This document shows positions 28,101 to 36,965 of a DNA stretch of 58,917 nucleotides, in pieces (position 1 is the first letter of the stretch; the number at the start of each line of letters is the position of its first letter). This DNA comes from Bryobacterales bacterium (GTDB lineage: Bacteria; Acidobacteriota; Terriglobia; Bryobacterales; UBA6623), in the NCBI GenBank assembly GCA_026713545.1, contig JAPOOG010000031.1, positions 1 to 58,917 of the forward strand, given 5' to 3'. Under the pieces are notes generated by a model. It was not told the DNA's origin and made no database searches. It saw only the letters and a list, made by a program, of their open reading frames with translations. A program made the translations under genes and the position numbers.

Positions 28101-28454
28101 CCATCTTGTCAGCGTTGCAATGGTCTCGTCGGGCAGTTTGCCCATAGGCGGCATGCGGAGATGAGGGTCCGTGTGGTCCACGGCCCTCAGGATCAAACTA
28201 TCCGCCGGAGCCTTCGAGTCGACAGGAGCGCCGCGCGCGCCGCCTTTTCGGAAAGAGGCTTCCGTGTCGAGCTGGAAACCGCCCATGATCGGATTGCTTG
28301 CGCTCGAGTGGCAGGCGTAGCAATGCCGGGCGAAGACCGGCCGCACCTGTTTTTCAAAGAAATCGGCGCCTTTGTCTTGCTGCGCGCAAAGGATCGTGGG
28401 TAGTCCGCATGCGAGGATAATGAGGAGTCTCTGCCAGAGAGTCCGTGCCGCCAT
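25125..28454 (-). CDS. Exported cytochrome c / DUF1549 / DUF1553 protein with carbohydrate-binding-like insert
   Basis: Large exported protein (1109 residues) of a type common in Planctomycetes and Solibacteres. The ATG at 28454 gives a signal peptide (MAARTLWQRLLIILACGLP). A PSCyt1-type haem domain follows with CYACH at residues 45-49 and MPPMGKLPD supplying the distal Met. The DUF1549 domain has DRFILDVLEEKGLEPA and GERWGRHWLDVARYADSNG. Near residues 470-600 lies a jelly-roll-like insert (AYFAEYELIVPSEGLYQVDF, GGGTTDIHVNGVLM) resembling CBM6/35 modules. DUF1553 closes the protein with LTSRVMVNRLWRWHFGRGIV and MPRRRLEAESIRDAI. Function is unknown; links to extracellular polysaccharide use are inferred from these modules. 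It has no DUF1501 partner next to it, unlike the homologue at 43932. Confidence 0.9.
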   Translation of the reverse strand: MAARTLWQRLLIILACGLPTILCAQQDKGADFFEKQVRPVFARHCYACHSSASNPIMGGFQLDTEASFRKGGARGAPVDSKAPADSLILRAVDHTDPHLRMPPMGKLPDETIATLTRWVHMGTPWGVDASAKAAGEPARFWAFDPPQEPALPEVRNEDWVRSPIDRFILDVLEEKGLEPALPADKRTLLRRVTFDLTGLPPTRQEIRAFLNDKSPRAFERVVDRLLTSPRYGERWGRHWLDVARYADSNGLDENLVYRYAFRYRDYVIQAFNSDKPYDQFVQEQIAGDLLPEPADLETQYERWTATGFLSLGAKMLAEDDPVKMQMDIVDEQLDTMGRAFMGLTLGCARCHDHKFDPIPIEDYYSLAGILKSSKTMEDFNVVATWHEYVLAPKDQRDALNAHLAKIKSRNDAIQKITRAENHKLVAAGRQRVGSYLLAATHALEDEEVTLQPVWMEGETAQPDWVLRDAASFDRGNVRREIEKGKRNIPPGGAMPKKADEAYFAEYELIVPSEGLYQVDFLNQEKGGGTTDIHVNGVLMKSGLEPIRNRAASPDVGGWWATGIYPFKAGNNVLRLEHKQRFPYFEKMLIAPNPLPDGIRPPKTHEQLAREYDVNRGFLKQWIARLRRSRDAPASVFYVWHAFGTDASLDDWMSPAAKYFSDFRPADRRSLATHYESLFRQAVSQWQECYPEAEVDFNKRERYKKSDGDRKLEDDGLEALRKVLYEKYGPFRPPADSRQYFSAEARAEITRIEQERKALEMATPEYPKAMGVTEGEEIGDIPIHIRGSHWTLGDKAPRRFLRVVSRGKPEPIGSNESGRLQLSRWLTRDDHPLTSRVMVNRLWRWHFGRGIVGSVDNFGKLGNRPTNQPLLDWLALRFVENGWSIKKMNRLIVLSNTYRMSTAVNDKAVSVDPENRLLWRMPRRRLEAESIRDAIMLVSGDLDLTPAGTLLERYKPREYFSNTKKGGEVDYDRNIRAVYMPVVRSTLYDFFQAFDFADPSALNGDRQSSVVAPQALFVMNGSIPLKHSRKWASRLLGRRDLTDAGRVDVAYEEAFARLPDVNERDRALTFIHKMEAAFEERETDEPKPRERAWESFCRTLFGSSEFIYLN

Positions 28455-28615
28455 GGGAGATAAGACTGCCGCAGGGACGGATTGCGTAGTGCTGAGCCGC
28501 CGCCACCAGCATTCTATCATCAGTAATCGGCTCTTCCGGCGAGTTGCGAGAACTGAGCGTATGGTAGAAGCGGTGGACGTGCTTCACGAGACACCTGATC
28601 TATTGAGGGAGTGCG

Positions 28616-30250
28616 ATGTCATTTGAGATGAATCGAAGACGGATGCTCTATGTCACCGGAGGAGCGCTTACAGCGAGCACATGCGGGATCGAGTCAACCG
28701 AAGAGCAGGACCCGACTTCGCTTCCGGGCGCGATTGCCGCCGCTGGAACCGAGTATCCGGTTGCCGTCGGAGAATCGGCACTTTGTTGCGGCAACGCCGT
28801 GGACACGGCTGTTACCGCGGCCCTGACGGCGGGCGTCACCGAGCTTCCCGCATGTGGAATCGCGGGATACGGCGGCCATATGGTGATCGCTATGGCTGAC
28901 GGCCGCATCACCGCGATCGACTACAATTCCGTCGCTCCCGCCGCCATGAGGAGAGACATATTTACTCCGGATGCGAACGGCGTCGTACCGGACGCGCACG
29001 ATCACGGATGGCTCTCGGCGGGCGTGCCGGGCACTATTGCCGGCATGCAGTTGGCGCTGGAAAAGTATGGTACGAAGACTTTCACGGAGGCTCTGCAGCC
29101 GGCCATCAAGGCTGCTCGCGAGGGATTCGAAATCCCCGAATCAGTGGTACGGTACATCCTCCGAGCACAGGAGATCCTCACTAAAGACCCTGCTTCGCAG
29201 AGATTGTTGTTTCCAGGTGGCAAGCCGCTCACCGCTGGTGTGCTCTTCCGCAATCCCGAATTGGCCGACCTTCTGGAAGCCTTGGCCGAGGTCAACTCGG
29301 TAGAGCCGTTCTATCGGGGAGATATAGGTAAAAAGATCGCTCAGGCGTTTCAAGACAACGGCGGTATCCTCACAGAGTCCGACATGGAGGAATATGCAGC
29401 CTCCGAAGTCGAACCAGTGCATCTCGAGTGGCGCGGATACGACATCTATACGGCGCCGCTGGCGGCTGGCGGCGCCACAAGCCTGGAGGCCGTCAACATC
29501 CTTAAGGCTCTCGGTTGGGAAAGCCTCACCAGCGAAGACGAGCAGAACCACGCTCGGCTTGAAGCACTCCGCATTGCCTGGCGCGATCGTTTGACATTGT
29601 TCGGTGATCCGGCCAAGGTAGACGTGCCGCTCGGGCGGCTGATGTCCGACAGTTACGCTGAGCGCATGGCGGAACGTGTGCGGCAAGCGATCAACCGTCG
29701 AGAGCCTCAGCGGATCGCCGCGCAGTCGAGGGAGCAGAGCGGGACGGTTCATATTAGCTGCGTCGATGCCGCAGGGAACATGGTCGCGATGACGTTGACG
29801 CACGGAGTGAACTTCGGTGCACGCGTCGCCGTGGACGGCCTCGGGTTGATCCTCGGGCACGGAATGTCGCGTTTCGATCCGAATCCCCGACACCCGAACT
29901 CGCCGGGCTCCCGCAAGAAACCGCTTCACAACATGTGCCCGACGATCGTGATGAGAGACGGCAAGCCCGTCCTGGCCGTCGGTGGCCGCGGCGGAAGAAG
30001 AATCCCCAGCGCGATTGTCGATGTCCTGGTGAACTACGTCGGGCTGGACCGGACGATGGAGGAATCGATCGACGCGCCCCGCATGGTGACGCAAGGCGGG
30101 CTCACGGTCCAATGCGACGACAAGTGGAGCGAGGAAGGCAAGGAGTATCTCGCCCAAATTGGTTACGAGGTGTCAGACGCTCAGAGCGCGCGCATGAGTG
30201 CGGCTGCATTTGATCCCTCGTCGGGAGCTACAGCAGCGGTCTGGCGTTGA
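28616..30250 (+). CDS. Gamma-glutamyltransferase-like Ntn hydrolase, altered substrate pocket
   Basis: Member of the GGT fold, 544 residues, which self-cleaves before a threonine that becomes the nucleophile. That residue is Thr377 in SGTVHISCVDAAGN. The start at 28616 follows GAGGGAG. The N-terminus (NRRRMLYVTGGALTASTCG) looks like a Tat or lipoprotein leader, so it probably works outside the cytoplasm. Compared with E. coli GGT, residues that hold the gamma-glutamyl group are changed. Arg114 is Asn in YNSVAP, Gln430 and Asp433 are Gly and Arg in GHGMSRF, and Ser462-Ser463 are His-Asn in PLHNMCPT. The Gly-Gly of the oxyanion region is kept (AVGGRGG). It may hydrolyse another amide or peptide. 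The amidohydrolase gene starts 17 bases after its stop. Confidence 0.88.
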   Translation: MSFEMNRRRMLYVTGGALTASTCGIESTEEQDPTSLPGAIAAAGTEYPVAVGESALCCGNAVDTAVTAALTAGVTELPACGIAGYGGHMVIAMADGRITAIDYNSVAPAAMRRDIFTPDANGVVPDAHDHGWLSAGVPGTIAGMQLALEKYGTKTFTEALQPAIKAAREGFEIPESVVRYILRAQEILTKDPASQRLLFPGGKPLTAGVLFRNPELADLLEALAEVNSVEPFYRGDIGKKIAQAFQDNGGILTESDMEEYAASEVEPVHLEWRGYDIYTAPLAAGGATSLEAVNILKALGWESLTSEDEQNHARLEALRIAWRDRLTLFGDPAKVDVPLGRLMSDSYAERMAERVRQAINRREPQRIAAQSREQSGTVHISCVDAAGNMVAMTLTHGVNFGARVAVDGLGLILGHGMSRFDPNPRHPNSPGSRKKPLHNMCPTIVMRDGKPVLAVGGRGGRRIPSAIVDVLVNYVGLDRTMEESIDAPRMVTQGGLTVQCDDKWSEEGKEYLAQIGYEVSDAQSARMSAAAFDPSSGATAAVWR

Positions 30251-30266
30251 GGCGCCTGGATTTCCC

Positions 30267-32030
30267 ATGAGACTACCTTTTCTCTTGCAGGCGATCGAGG
30301 TTCGGCCGGCGGTCGCGATTGCTCTGCTGTGCGTCTCGATTCCGCTCGGCGAAGCCCAGACGGCAGGTCGTGCCGATCTGATTCTCTACAACGGCAAGAT
30401 CGTCACCGTCCAAGACAACTTCGAGATCGTCCAGGCGGTAGCGGTCAAGGGCGACCGCATCGTTGCCCTCGGGAGCGACAGCGAAGTGAGGGAACTCGCT
30501 TCGTCGGAGACGCGGAGTATCGATCTGAGTGGCAAGACCGTGCTGCCGGGTCTCATGGACTCCCACGTCCACTCGACCGGCGCCTCGATGTACGAGTTCG
30601 ACCACATGGTCCCTGAAATGGAGACGATCGAGGATGTCCTTGGTTACGTGCAATCCCGTGCAGACGTTCTCGACGACGGCGACTGGATCCGGGTCCGGCA
30701 GGTCTTCATCACGCGGCTGCGGGATCAGCGTTACCCTACGAGGGAAGAGCTGGATCGAGTCGCCCCAAAGAATCCGGTCTACTTCAGCACCGGCCCGGAC
30801 GCTTCCCTCAACTCACTGGCGCTGAAGCTGAGCGGTATCGACAGGGACTTCCGGATCACCGACGGCAAGCCGGGGCGGATCGAACGAGATCCGCAGACGG
30901 GCGAGCCCACGGGCATCATTCGCAGCGCGGGCCGTTTCGTCGCCTACGAGTCGAGCGAGAAATCACCTTCCCGTGCAGACCGGCTTCGCCGCCTCAAGGA
31001 ACTGCTCGCCGACTACAACAAGGTGGGGCTTACGAGCGTCGCCGACCGGAATGCCAGTGACAGCGCAGTCGAGTTGTACCGCGAACTCAAAGAGCGCAAT
31101 GAGCTCACCTGCAGGGTCTTCCTCTCTGTGTCGGTGAGCGCCCAGGACTCGATGGAGAGGATCGAGGCGCGTATCCGTAAAGCGGCTGGCAGTCCGCTGC
31201 ACGAATACGACAACATGCTTTGGCTGCGGGGCATCAAGACTTTCCTTGACGGCGGCATGCTCACCGGCAGCGCCTACATGCTCAAGCCCTGGGGCGTGAG
31301 CAAGGTGTATTCGATTGACGATCCCGAGTATCGAGGGATGCGCTACATCGAGCCCGGCAAGCTGTTCCAGATCGCGAAGCTGGTGCTCGAGCACAAGCTT
31401 CAACCCACTTCGCACTCGGTGGGGGACGGCGCGGTCCACGCCTTGATCGATGCCTATGAGGAGATCAACAACTCGTTTCCGGTTCGCGAGGGACGTCCTT
31501 GCATCACGCACTGCAATTTCATGACGCCGGAGGCGATCGACAGGATGGCCGATCTGGGAATCGTGGCCGACCTGCAACCGGCATGGCTGGAGCGTGACGG
31601 CGCAACTCTCATGGAACATTTCGGCGACGCTCGTCTCGACTTCTTCCAGCCGTACAAGTCAATCTTCGCAAAGAATGTCGTCGTGGGCGGCGGCTCCGAC
31701 CACATGCAAAAGATCGGAGGGCAGCGCTCGATCAATCCGTACAACCCTTTCTTTGGAATGTGGGTCACGCTCACCCGGCAGCCGCGTTGGACCGACAAGG
31801 TGCTGCATCCGGAGCAACGGATTTCGAGAGAGCAGGCCATCCGGCTCTACACCATCAACAACGCCTACCTGATGTTCCAGGAAAAGCAGAAGGGTTCGCT
31901 GGAGAAGGGCAAGTTGGCGGACCTGATCGTTCTCGACCGGGACATCCTTACGTGTCCGATCGATCAGGTGAAAAGCGTTCAGGTGGAGCAGACCTATTTG
32001 GGGGGGAAGTTGGTCTACTCGGCCAACTAG
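30267..32030 (+). CDS. Exported amidohydrolase, YtcJ-like
   Basis: Metal-dependent hydrolase of the amidohydrolase-3 group, 587 residues. The ATG at 30267 gives an N-terminus with a hydrophobic stretch (VAIALLCVSIPLG), probably a signal peptide. The metal-site motif is DSHVHSTGAS; later features are FLDGGMLTGSAYM, SHSVGDGAVHALIDA, ITHCNFM and GGGSDHM. YtcJ-like proteins hydrolyse N-substituted amides or cyclic imides, but substrates are mostly unknown. It lies 17 bp after the GGT-like gene and is probably cotranscribed, so the pair could act on one amide-containing compound. Its stop overlaps that of the convergent gene in a CTAG tetramer at 32027-32030. Confidence 0.88.
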   Translation: MRLPFLLQAIEVRPAVAIALLCVSIPLGEAQTAGRADLILYNGKIVTVQDNFEIVQAVAVKGDRIVALGSDSEVRELASSETRSIDLSGKTVLPGLMDSHVHSTGASMYEFDHMVPEMETIEDVLGYVQSRADVLDDGDWIRVRQVFITRLRDQRYPTREELDRVAPKNPVYFSTGPDASLNSLALKLSGIDRDFRITDGKPGRIERDPQTGEPTGIIRSAGRFVAYESSEKSPSRADRLRRLKELLADYNKVGLTSVADRNASDSAVELYRELKERNELTCRVFLSVSVSAQDSMERIEARIRKAAGSPLHEYDNMLWLRGIKTFLDGGMLTGSAYMLKPWGVSKVYSIDDPEYRGMRYIEPGKLFQIAKLVLEHKLQPTSHSVGDGAVHALIDAYEEINNSFPVREGRPCITHCNFMTPEAIDRMADLGIVADLQPAWLERDGATLMEHFGDARLDFFQPYKSIFAKNVVVGGGSDHMQKIGGQRSINPYNPFFGMWVTLTRQPRWTDKVLHPEQRISREQAIRLYTINNAYLMFQEKQKGSLEKGKLADLIVLDRDILTCPIDQVKSVQVEQTYLGGKLVYSAN

Positions 32031-34108
32031 GAAGTCATGCCTTCTTGCGCACCCCAGGGGTCGATCTGCCTGAGCCCCTTTCTTTCGAGTTCGTCGTAGC
32101 AATCGGGCAGGTCAAAGCTTGTGAGGACACCCGGCAGAAGGGCCGACAACGGCCAACTGTAGTCCTCCGACTCGGCCACGTCCGTGTATGAGGTCAAGGC
32201 ATTCTTGAGCGTGACCTGCTCAACGGTGTCTGAGAGCAGGGCCGCGAACGTTCCTGGGATTGTTCCCCAGCCCTTCGCGGCGAGGTGAATCTCAGTGTGC
32301 CCGAAACTTCCGAGCCAGTCGATCACGCGCAGCAGATCGTATGTCTTCTGCCCGATGTAGGGGTAATCGAGCATGATCGAGTGGATCGCATAGAAATAGT
32401 CACTGCCGTAAGGCTGAAGGAAGCTGTCGATTCCGCAGGTGTCCGGGCGCGAATCGCCGATTCCCCGGACATCGCATGTGAAGAAAGCCGAGTCGGTCTC
32501 GGCAGCCGCCAGTTCCTTGACCAGAGGTTCCTTGCGCAACTCAGCGTCCGCGGAGTGGTGAGATACATAGAGCACGGCGCGCTTTGCGCCGAGAAACGGC
32601 CGGGAGTAGATTCGCTCGCTGGACAGCCGGTAGACCAACGCGTGAATACCCGGTTCGGTGTCGACGACATAGGTGATCGAGTGGGGCGTCGGGTAGCTGC
32701 GCGCTCGTCGAGTGCGGAGGATACGGTACTCGGGGACTCGACGTTCTTCAGGCATGTTGAGGGCATCGCGCACAGCCTTCTCCAGCGCTTTGCCGCGCAG
32801 TCTCTTGCGGGTTTTTGCCAACTCCCGTGACCTGGCTGTCGTGAACGAATAGATGGGGCGCGACTGCACACCGGCCACCTGTCCGCGGGGTGTGCAATAG
32901 AGGGTTTCGTCTTCCTCTAACTGCAGTTCGGGCTCATTTTGCATGTCGGAGATCTTCGTCACGCCGTTGAACCAGCGGTACATCGCTTCGCGGTTCTCCT
33001 GCGAGTAGCCGTGGTAGGTGGGGCCGATGAAGAGCCCGATGTTCTCTTCGGCGTCCAGCAATTTGTACAGCCGCTTGAGCCGTAAATAGGCTTCCTGGGC
33101 GCCTCGCGCGTCGAAATAGTCCCTTTCCTTGGCCAGGACGATGATCGGCTTCGGAGCGAGGGCCGCGAGAAAGTCGTCCTGATCGAGGCCCAGCGCCAGC
33201 GCTCGCGGCGGACACTGCTCGGTATCCGCCGGCAGCTCGTTCTCGAGATTGCGGCGGAAGGTGGTGATGAAGCAGCTTGGCGCCGCCATCGTCCAGCGCT
33301 GCTCAACGCCGCATAGCCAGGTTGTCATCGTGCCGCCGCCGGAGTTGCCCGTAACGCCGATGTGCTTCGAATCGACTTCTTCGCGCGTAAGAAGATAGTC
33401 GAGCGCGCGGATGCCGTCCCATGCACGCCAGGTCCCGAAGAACTCACCCAACAGGAACTGCTGATTGCCGGCATAGATATGCTCGCGCGTGCCGTAGCCG
33501 ATACGGGGCTTGAGATCGTCATCGGTGTACTGCATGCGTTCGCCTTGCCCGATGGGATCGTAGAGCAGCACGACGTAGCCCATGCGCGCCAAGCCTTGCG
33601 CGAAGGATTGATAAGCTTCGGCAACCTTTCCGTTACTGGAATGCCCACAGGTCCCGACGACGCCCGGCAGGCGGCCGTTGCGATTCTTCGGCAGGTAGAG
33701 GTTGGCGGTCACCAGAAAACCGGGGCGGCTCTCGAAAATCAGCTTCTCTACCTTATGCCCATCGCGGTCCAGGACTCCCGTGATGCGCGGATTGAGCGGC
33801 GTCCTTTCGGGGAGTGGACCGAAGCATTGCCGGATCTTGGCTTGCACGTCACGAACGTACGCCTCGGCGTCGGCCTTGCTCTTCAGTCCATTCTTGATGT
33901 TGAGCGAGCGATGCTCGAGCCCGCGTACCTGGTCGACGAAGTACTCATGGACCATCCGCGGAAAGCGGTTCCAGGGCTGAATCTCGGGGCCTTCAGCGGC
34001 GGCAAGCGTTTCGACGAGCGCCGGGCCCAACGACGAAACCCCGATGCCGTAGATTCCGGCGGTGCGCAACAAATCTCTGCGGGTTGGAGACGCGGCGCGA
34101 TCAGACAT
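32027..34108 (-). CDS. Tat-exported alpha/beta hydrolase, acetyl xylan esterase-like
   Basis: Predicted secreted carboxylesterase of 693 residues. The ATG at 34108 has AAGGAG 7 bases upstream and opens a twin-arginine leader (SPTRRDLLRTAGIYGIGVSSLG). The first hydrolase domain has GTCGHSSNGK, VVLLYDPIGQGER and the nucleophile elbow GVTGNSGGGTMT with Ser256. It resembles the AXE1/dipeptidyl-hydrolase group. The C-terminal 250 residues look like a second, degenerate hydrolase fold (RAVLYVSHHSADAELR, TCDVRGIGDS) without a GxSxG elbow. Substrate is probably an acetylated or esterified glycan. It is divergent from the sialate-esterase-like gene over 106 bp, and the two may share regulation. Confidence 0.85.
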   Translation of the reverse strand: MSDRAASPTRRDLLRTAGIYGIGVSSLGPALVETLAAAEGPEIQPWNRFPRMVHEYFVDQVRGLEHRSLNIKNGLKSKADAEAYVRDVQAKIRQCFGPLPERTPLNPRITGVLDRDGHKVEKLIFESRPGFLVTANLYLPKNRNGRLPGVVGTCGHSSNGKVAEAYQSFAQGLARMGYVVLLYDPIGQGERMQYTDDDLKPRIGYGTREHIYAGNQQFLLGEFFGTWRAWDGIRALDYLLTREEVDSKHIGVTGNSGGGTMTTWLCGVEQRWTMAAPSCFITTFRRNLENELPADTEQCPPRALALGLDQDDFLAALAPKPIIVLAKERDYFDARGAQEAYLRLKRLYKLLDAEENIGLFIGPTYHGYSQENREAMYRWFNGVTKISDMQNEPELQLEEDETLYCTPRGQVAGVQSRPIYSFTTARSRELAKTRKRLRGKALEKAVRDALNMPEERRVPEYRILRTRRARSYPTPHSITYVVDTEPGIHALVYRLSSERIYSRPFLGAKRAVLYVSHHSADAELRKEPLVKELAAAETDSAFFTCDVRGIGDSRPDTCGIDSFLQPYGSDYFYAIHSIMLDYPYIGQKTYDLLRVIDWLGSFGHTEIHLAAKGWGTIPGTFAALLSDTVEQVTLKNALTSYTDVAESEDYSWPLSALLPGVLTSFDLPDCYDELERKGLRQIDPWGAQEGMTS

Positions 34109-34214
34109 ATCAACACTCCTTGCAGGAAACTCGCTCAGAATAACATCGCCGGCGGGTCTTTCCGGACAATCTCGGGTCTTCTCTGTCTTACAATAGGCCG
34201 ACTCGGGGATTGCC

Positions 34215-35666
34215 ATGAACAAGGGTTCTTTCATTTCACCGTTGGTCATCTGCTTCGCGATAGCCTGCCTTGGCTCGACCCTCATGGCTTTCGAGATCAC
34301 TTCCGGGGTTGCCGAGCACCAGGTCCTGCAGCGCGGCGTGGACGGAACGGCCTCGGTAACTCTGAAGGGCCGGTCGAATCGAGCCGGTTTGCTGCGGGTG
34401 AGTGTCGACAGAGGCAAACATCAGTTGCGCCTGGCGGGATTCGCGGACAGACCGCTGGCCCGGATTCAGGCAGGAGACTGGACCGCCCAGCTTTCAGGAC
34501 TTCCCACAGGCGGTCCCTATCGCTTGAGGTTCTTCGTGGCAAACGATGCCGGGGCAGAACTCGTCACGCATACCGTTGAGCAGATTCTCGTCGGCGACGT
34601 GTGGGTGCTTGCCGGCCAGTCCAACATGGTCGGCCGCGCGGAGCTCAAGAACGTCGAGAAGCCGCATGAACTCGTCCATGTCTTTCGGCCGGAAGGCGGC
34701 TGGGCGCAGGCGAAAGAACCCCTCCACGAGCGGCGTGAACGCAACGACATGGTGATTGGTGCAGGGCTCGGGCTGTCGTTCGCGAAAGAGATGGTGAGGC
34801 GGACGAATGTACCGGTCGGACTGATTCCGACCGCAGTGGGAGGGACTTCTCTCTGGCAATGGGACCCGGCGCTGAAGACGAAGGGGCGTGAGTCCCTGTA
34901 CGGCAACATGCTGGCGCAGTTCGAGGCCTCCGGCGGCAAGGCGCGGGGCATGCTCTGGTATCAGGGCGAATCGGATACACGCCCGGGGCGTGTCGAGCAG
35001 TATCCGGATCGCTTCCGGGAATTTGTCGCGGCCATCCGAGCCGACCTGCGCCGCCCGGACCTGCCCATCTACACCGCACAGCTTTCGCGCTACGTGGTCA
35101 CGCCGAGAGATCGCAACGACGCCACCTGGAGCGCCATGCGCGAGGCGCAGCGGCAAGCGGCAAGGACGATCGGGAATGTAGGCCTCGTATCAGGGATCGA
35201 CTTGGGGCTCGTCGATCTGATTCATGTCGATACGGAAGGGCTCAAGACTCTTGGTGTTCGCTTCGCCAGACGTGTATGCCGCGACCTCTACGGCACTGAA
35301 GGCGGCTGTGCCGGTCTCGAACCCGGCCCTCGCCTCGAAGGGGTGAATTGGGAAGGCCCGTACCGCTTGCGAGTGAAGTTCTCCGGCGTGAATGGGACTC
35401 TCGCCGCACCGGGGCGTGTCATGGGATTCGACGTCCGGGATAGAGAGGAAAACCGTTTGCCATTGGTCTTTCGTGCTGAGATCAATGAACCGGACGAAGT
35501 GCTGCTCTGGCTGGTCCGAAGGGAGCAGGTGTCCGATCCCGCCTTTCTGGCCTATGGCTATGGGATGGATCCGGCGGCGAATCTCATCGATCAGGAAGGT
35601 CTCGCGGCGCCTGCATTCGGCCCGCTCCTTTTGCCCCCGCGGCCTCCCGCGCCGGCAGGCAGGTGA
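34215..35666 (+). CDS. Exported sialate O-acetylesterase-like protein
   Basis: SGNH-type esterase of 483 residues. A signal peptide (ISPLVICFAIACLGSTLMA) leads into the mature protein, which begins with a beta domain (HQVLQRGVDGTASVTLKG) seen in family members. The catalytic block is LAGQSNMVGR with Ser136 as nucleophile, then GLIPTAVGGTSLWQW and WYQGESDT. DLIHVD holds the Asp/His of block V. The family removes O-acetyl groups from sialic acids or plant polysaccharides. With the divergent esterase it suggests deacetylation of an extracellular glycan (inference). Its stop lies 3 bases from that of the convergent amidohydrolase. Confidence 0.88.
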   Translation: MNKGSFISPLVICFAIACLGSTLMAFEITSGVAEHQVLQRGVDGTASVTLKGRSNRAGLLRVSVDRGKHQLRLAGFADRPLARIQAGDWTAQLSGLPTGGPYRLRFFVANDAGAELVTHTVEQILVGDVWVLAGQSNMVGRAELKNVEKPHELVHVFRPEGGWAQAKEPLHERRERNDMVIGAGLGLSFAKEMVRRTNVPVGLIPTAVGGTSLWQWDPALKTKGRESLYGNMLAQFEASGGKARGMLWYQGESDTRPGRVEQYPDRFREFVAAIRADLRRPDLPIYTAQLSRYVVTPRDRNDATWSAMREAQRQAARTIGNVGLVSGIDLGLVDLIHVDTEGLKTLGVRFARRVCRDLYGTEGGCAGLEPGPRLEGVNWEGPYRLRVKFSGVNGTLAAPGRVMGFDVRDREENRLPLVFRAEINEPDEVLLWLVRREQVSDPAFLAYGYGMDPAANLIDQEGLAAPAFGPLLLPPRPPAPAGR

Positions 35667-35669
35667 GCC

Positions 35670-36965
35670 CTACTTGCCGGGAACCTTATTGCCTGCTATG
35701 TAGACGCTGTCGACGGACTTGGTGTTCTTGATGTCCTCCAGCGGGTCTTCGTTGAGCACGATCATGTCCGCCCACTTGCCTTGGGTGAGCGTGCCTACGC
35801 GGTGGAGATTCAGGCAATCCGCCGCCTGGCCGGTCGCGGCCATGATGGCTTGCATCGGCGTCAGCCCGGCCTTCACCATCAGATCCAGTTCCATGTGCTC
35901 GAAATATCCCTGGAAGCGCGCCGGCGGCCCCGTGTCGGTGCCGAACGCGATGGTCACACCGGCATCGGCGAGTTTTTTCAGATTTGCCGAAGCGACTTGC
36001 AGCGCCTTCTTGTACTGCTGTGCGCTCTTGTTCTGCTGTATCTTTTTCTGGCGTTCCGGATCCTTGAGTTGCTCGATCACATCCGGGTCCGTCTCTTTCA
36101 GGAAGAAAGGATCAGCGAAGAAGTCCGGTTCGCTCTCGTAGATGAAGGTCGAGACCTCCCGCGTCAAAGTCGGGCAGAGGCAGACTTCGTTCGACAGCAG
36201 AGCGTCGATCAACTCCTGATCGACTTCCTGGTCGCGCACACTGTGCACGATGAAATCGACCTCTTTATCGAGCAGTCCTTTGGCGTCATCCAGATAGTAG
36301 AGATGCGAGGCCACCCTTATGCCTTTGCGATGGGCGTGTTCGATGACCGCTTGATAGACGTTGGGCAGCATTTTGCGGCTGGATCCGAGGTTGTCGTCGA
36401 CACGGATCTTGATCCAGTCCACTTTCATGGCCGCGTTATCGTCGATCATCTTGGTGACGGCAGCCGGCGTTCGGCCGTCGACGACAGTGCCGGCAACATA
36501 GATGCGCGCGCGGTCCAGATCCTTCGAATCCTGCTCATCACGCAGTTCGATTGCTTCCGGCCCGTCGCCGCCCAGGCTCACGACGGTCGTTACTCCATAG
36601 CGGGCATAGAGTTGTAGTTGCGCCAGTACATTGTCCTTGCTGTAGACATCAGGCCCGGATTCGAGTCCGTTCGTCTGGCCGACATGCCCGTGGGCGTTGA
36701 TCAGCCCGGGAATGATCGTTTTGCCGCTGACGTCAACGAGATTCGCCGTCGCGGGCGGCGGCAGTGATTCCTTTGCGCCGACGTCTTCGATGCGGCCGTC
36801 CCTCACAATCAGAACGGCGTCTTCGATGGGCGGACTGCCTGTCCCGTCGATCACCGACGCGCCCACGAAAGCATACAGCCCTTCCTCCGATTCGGGGGGA
36901 GGCCCGGCGCAATTCAGCAACAGGAACGTGACGGAAAGAACGGTGAGAAGCCGGATCGAACGCAT
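35670..36965 (-). CDS. Amidohydrolase lipoprotein
   Basis: Metal-dependent hydrolase of 431 residues, probably lipid-anchored. The ATG at 36965 has GGAGGG 5 bases upstream and gives the leader MRSIRLLTVLSVTFLLLNC with a Cys at position 19. The lipobox LLNC is slightly non-standard. The amidohydrolase-1 pattern follows: INAHGHVGQTNG (metal HxH), VDWIKIRVDD with the bridging Lys, VASHLYY, VDFIVHSV and AFGTDTGPPARF with the late Asp. It resembles Xaa-Pro dipeptidase or imidazolonepropionase-like hydrolases. Substrate is unknown. A 3-bp gap separates its stop from the convergent esterase gene. Confidence 0.88.
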   Translation of the reverse strand: MRSIRLLTVLSVTFLLLNCAGPPPESEEGLYAFVGASVIDGTGSPPIEDAVLIVRDGRIEDVGAKESLPPPATANLVDVSGKTIIPGLINAHGHVGQTNGLESGPDVYSKDNVLAQLQLYARYGVTTVVSLGGDGPEAIELRDEQDSKDLDRARIYVAGTVVDGRTPAAVTKMIDDNAAMKVDWIKIRVDDNLGSSRKMLPNVYQAVIEHAHRKGIRVASHLYYLDDAKGLLDKEVDFIVHSVRDQEVDQELIDALLSNEVCLCPTLTREVSTFIYESEPDFFADPFFLKETDPDVIEQLKDPERQKKIQQNKSAQQYKKALQVASANLKKLADAGVTIAFGTDTGPPARFQGYFEHMELDLMVKAGLTPMQAIMAATGQAADCLNLHRVGTLTQGKWADMIVLNEDPLEDIKNTKSVDSVYIAGNKVPGK

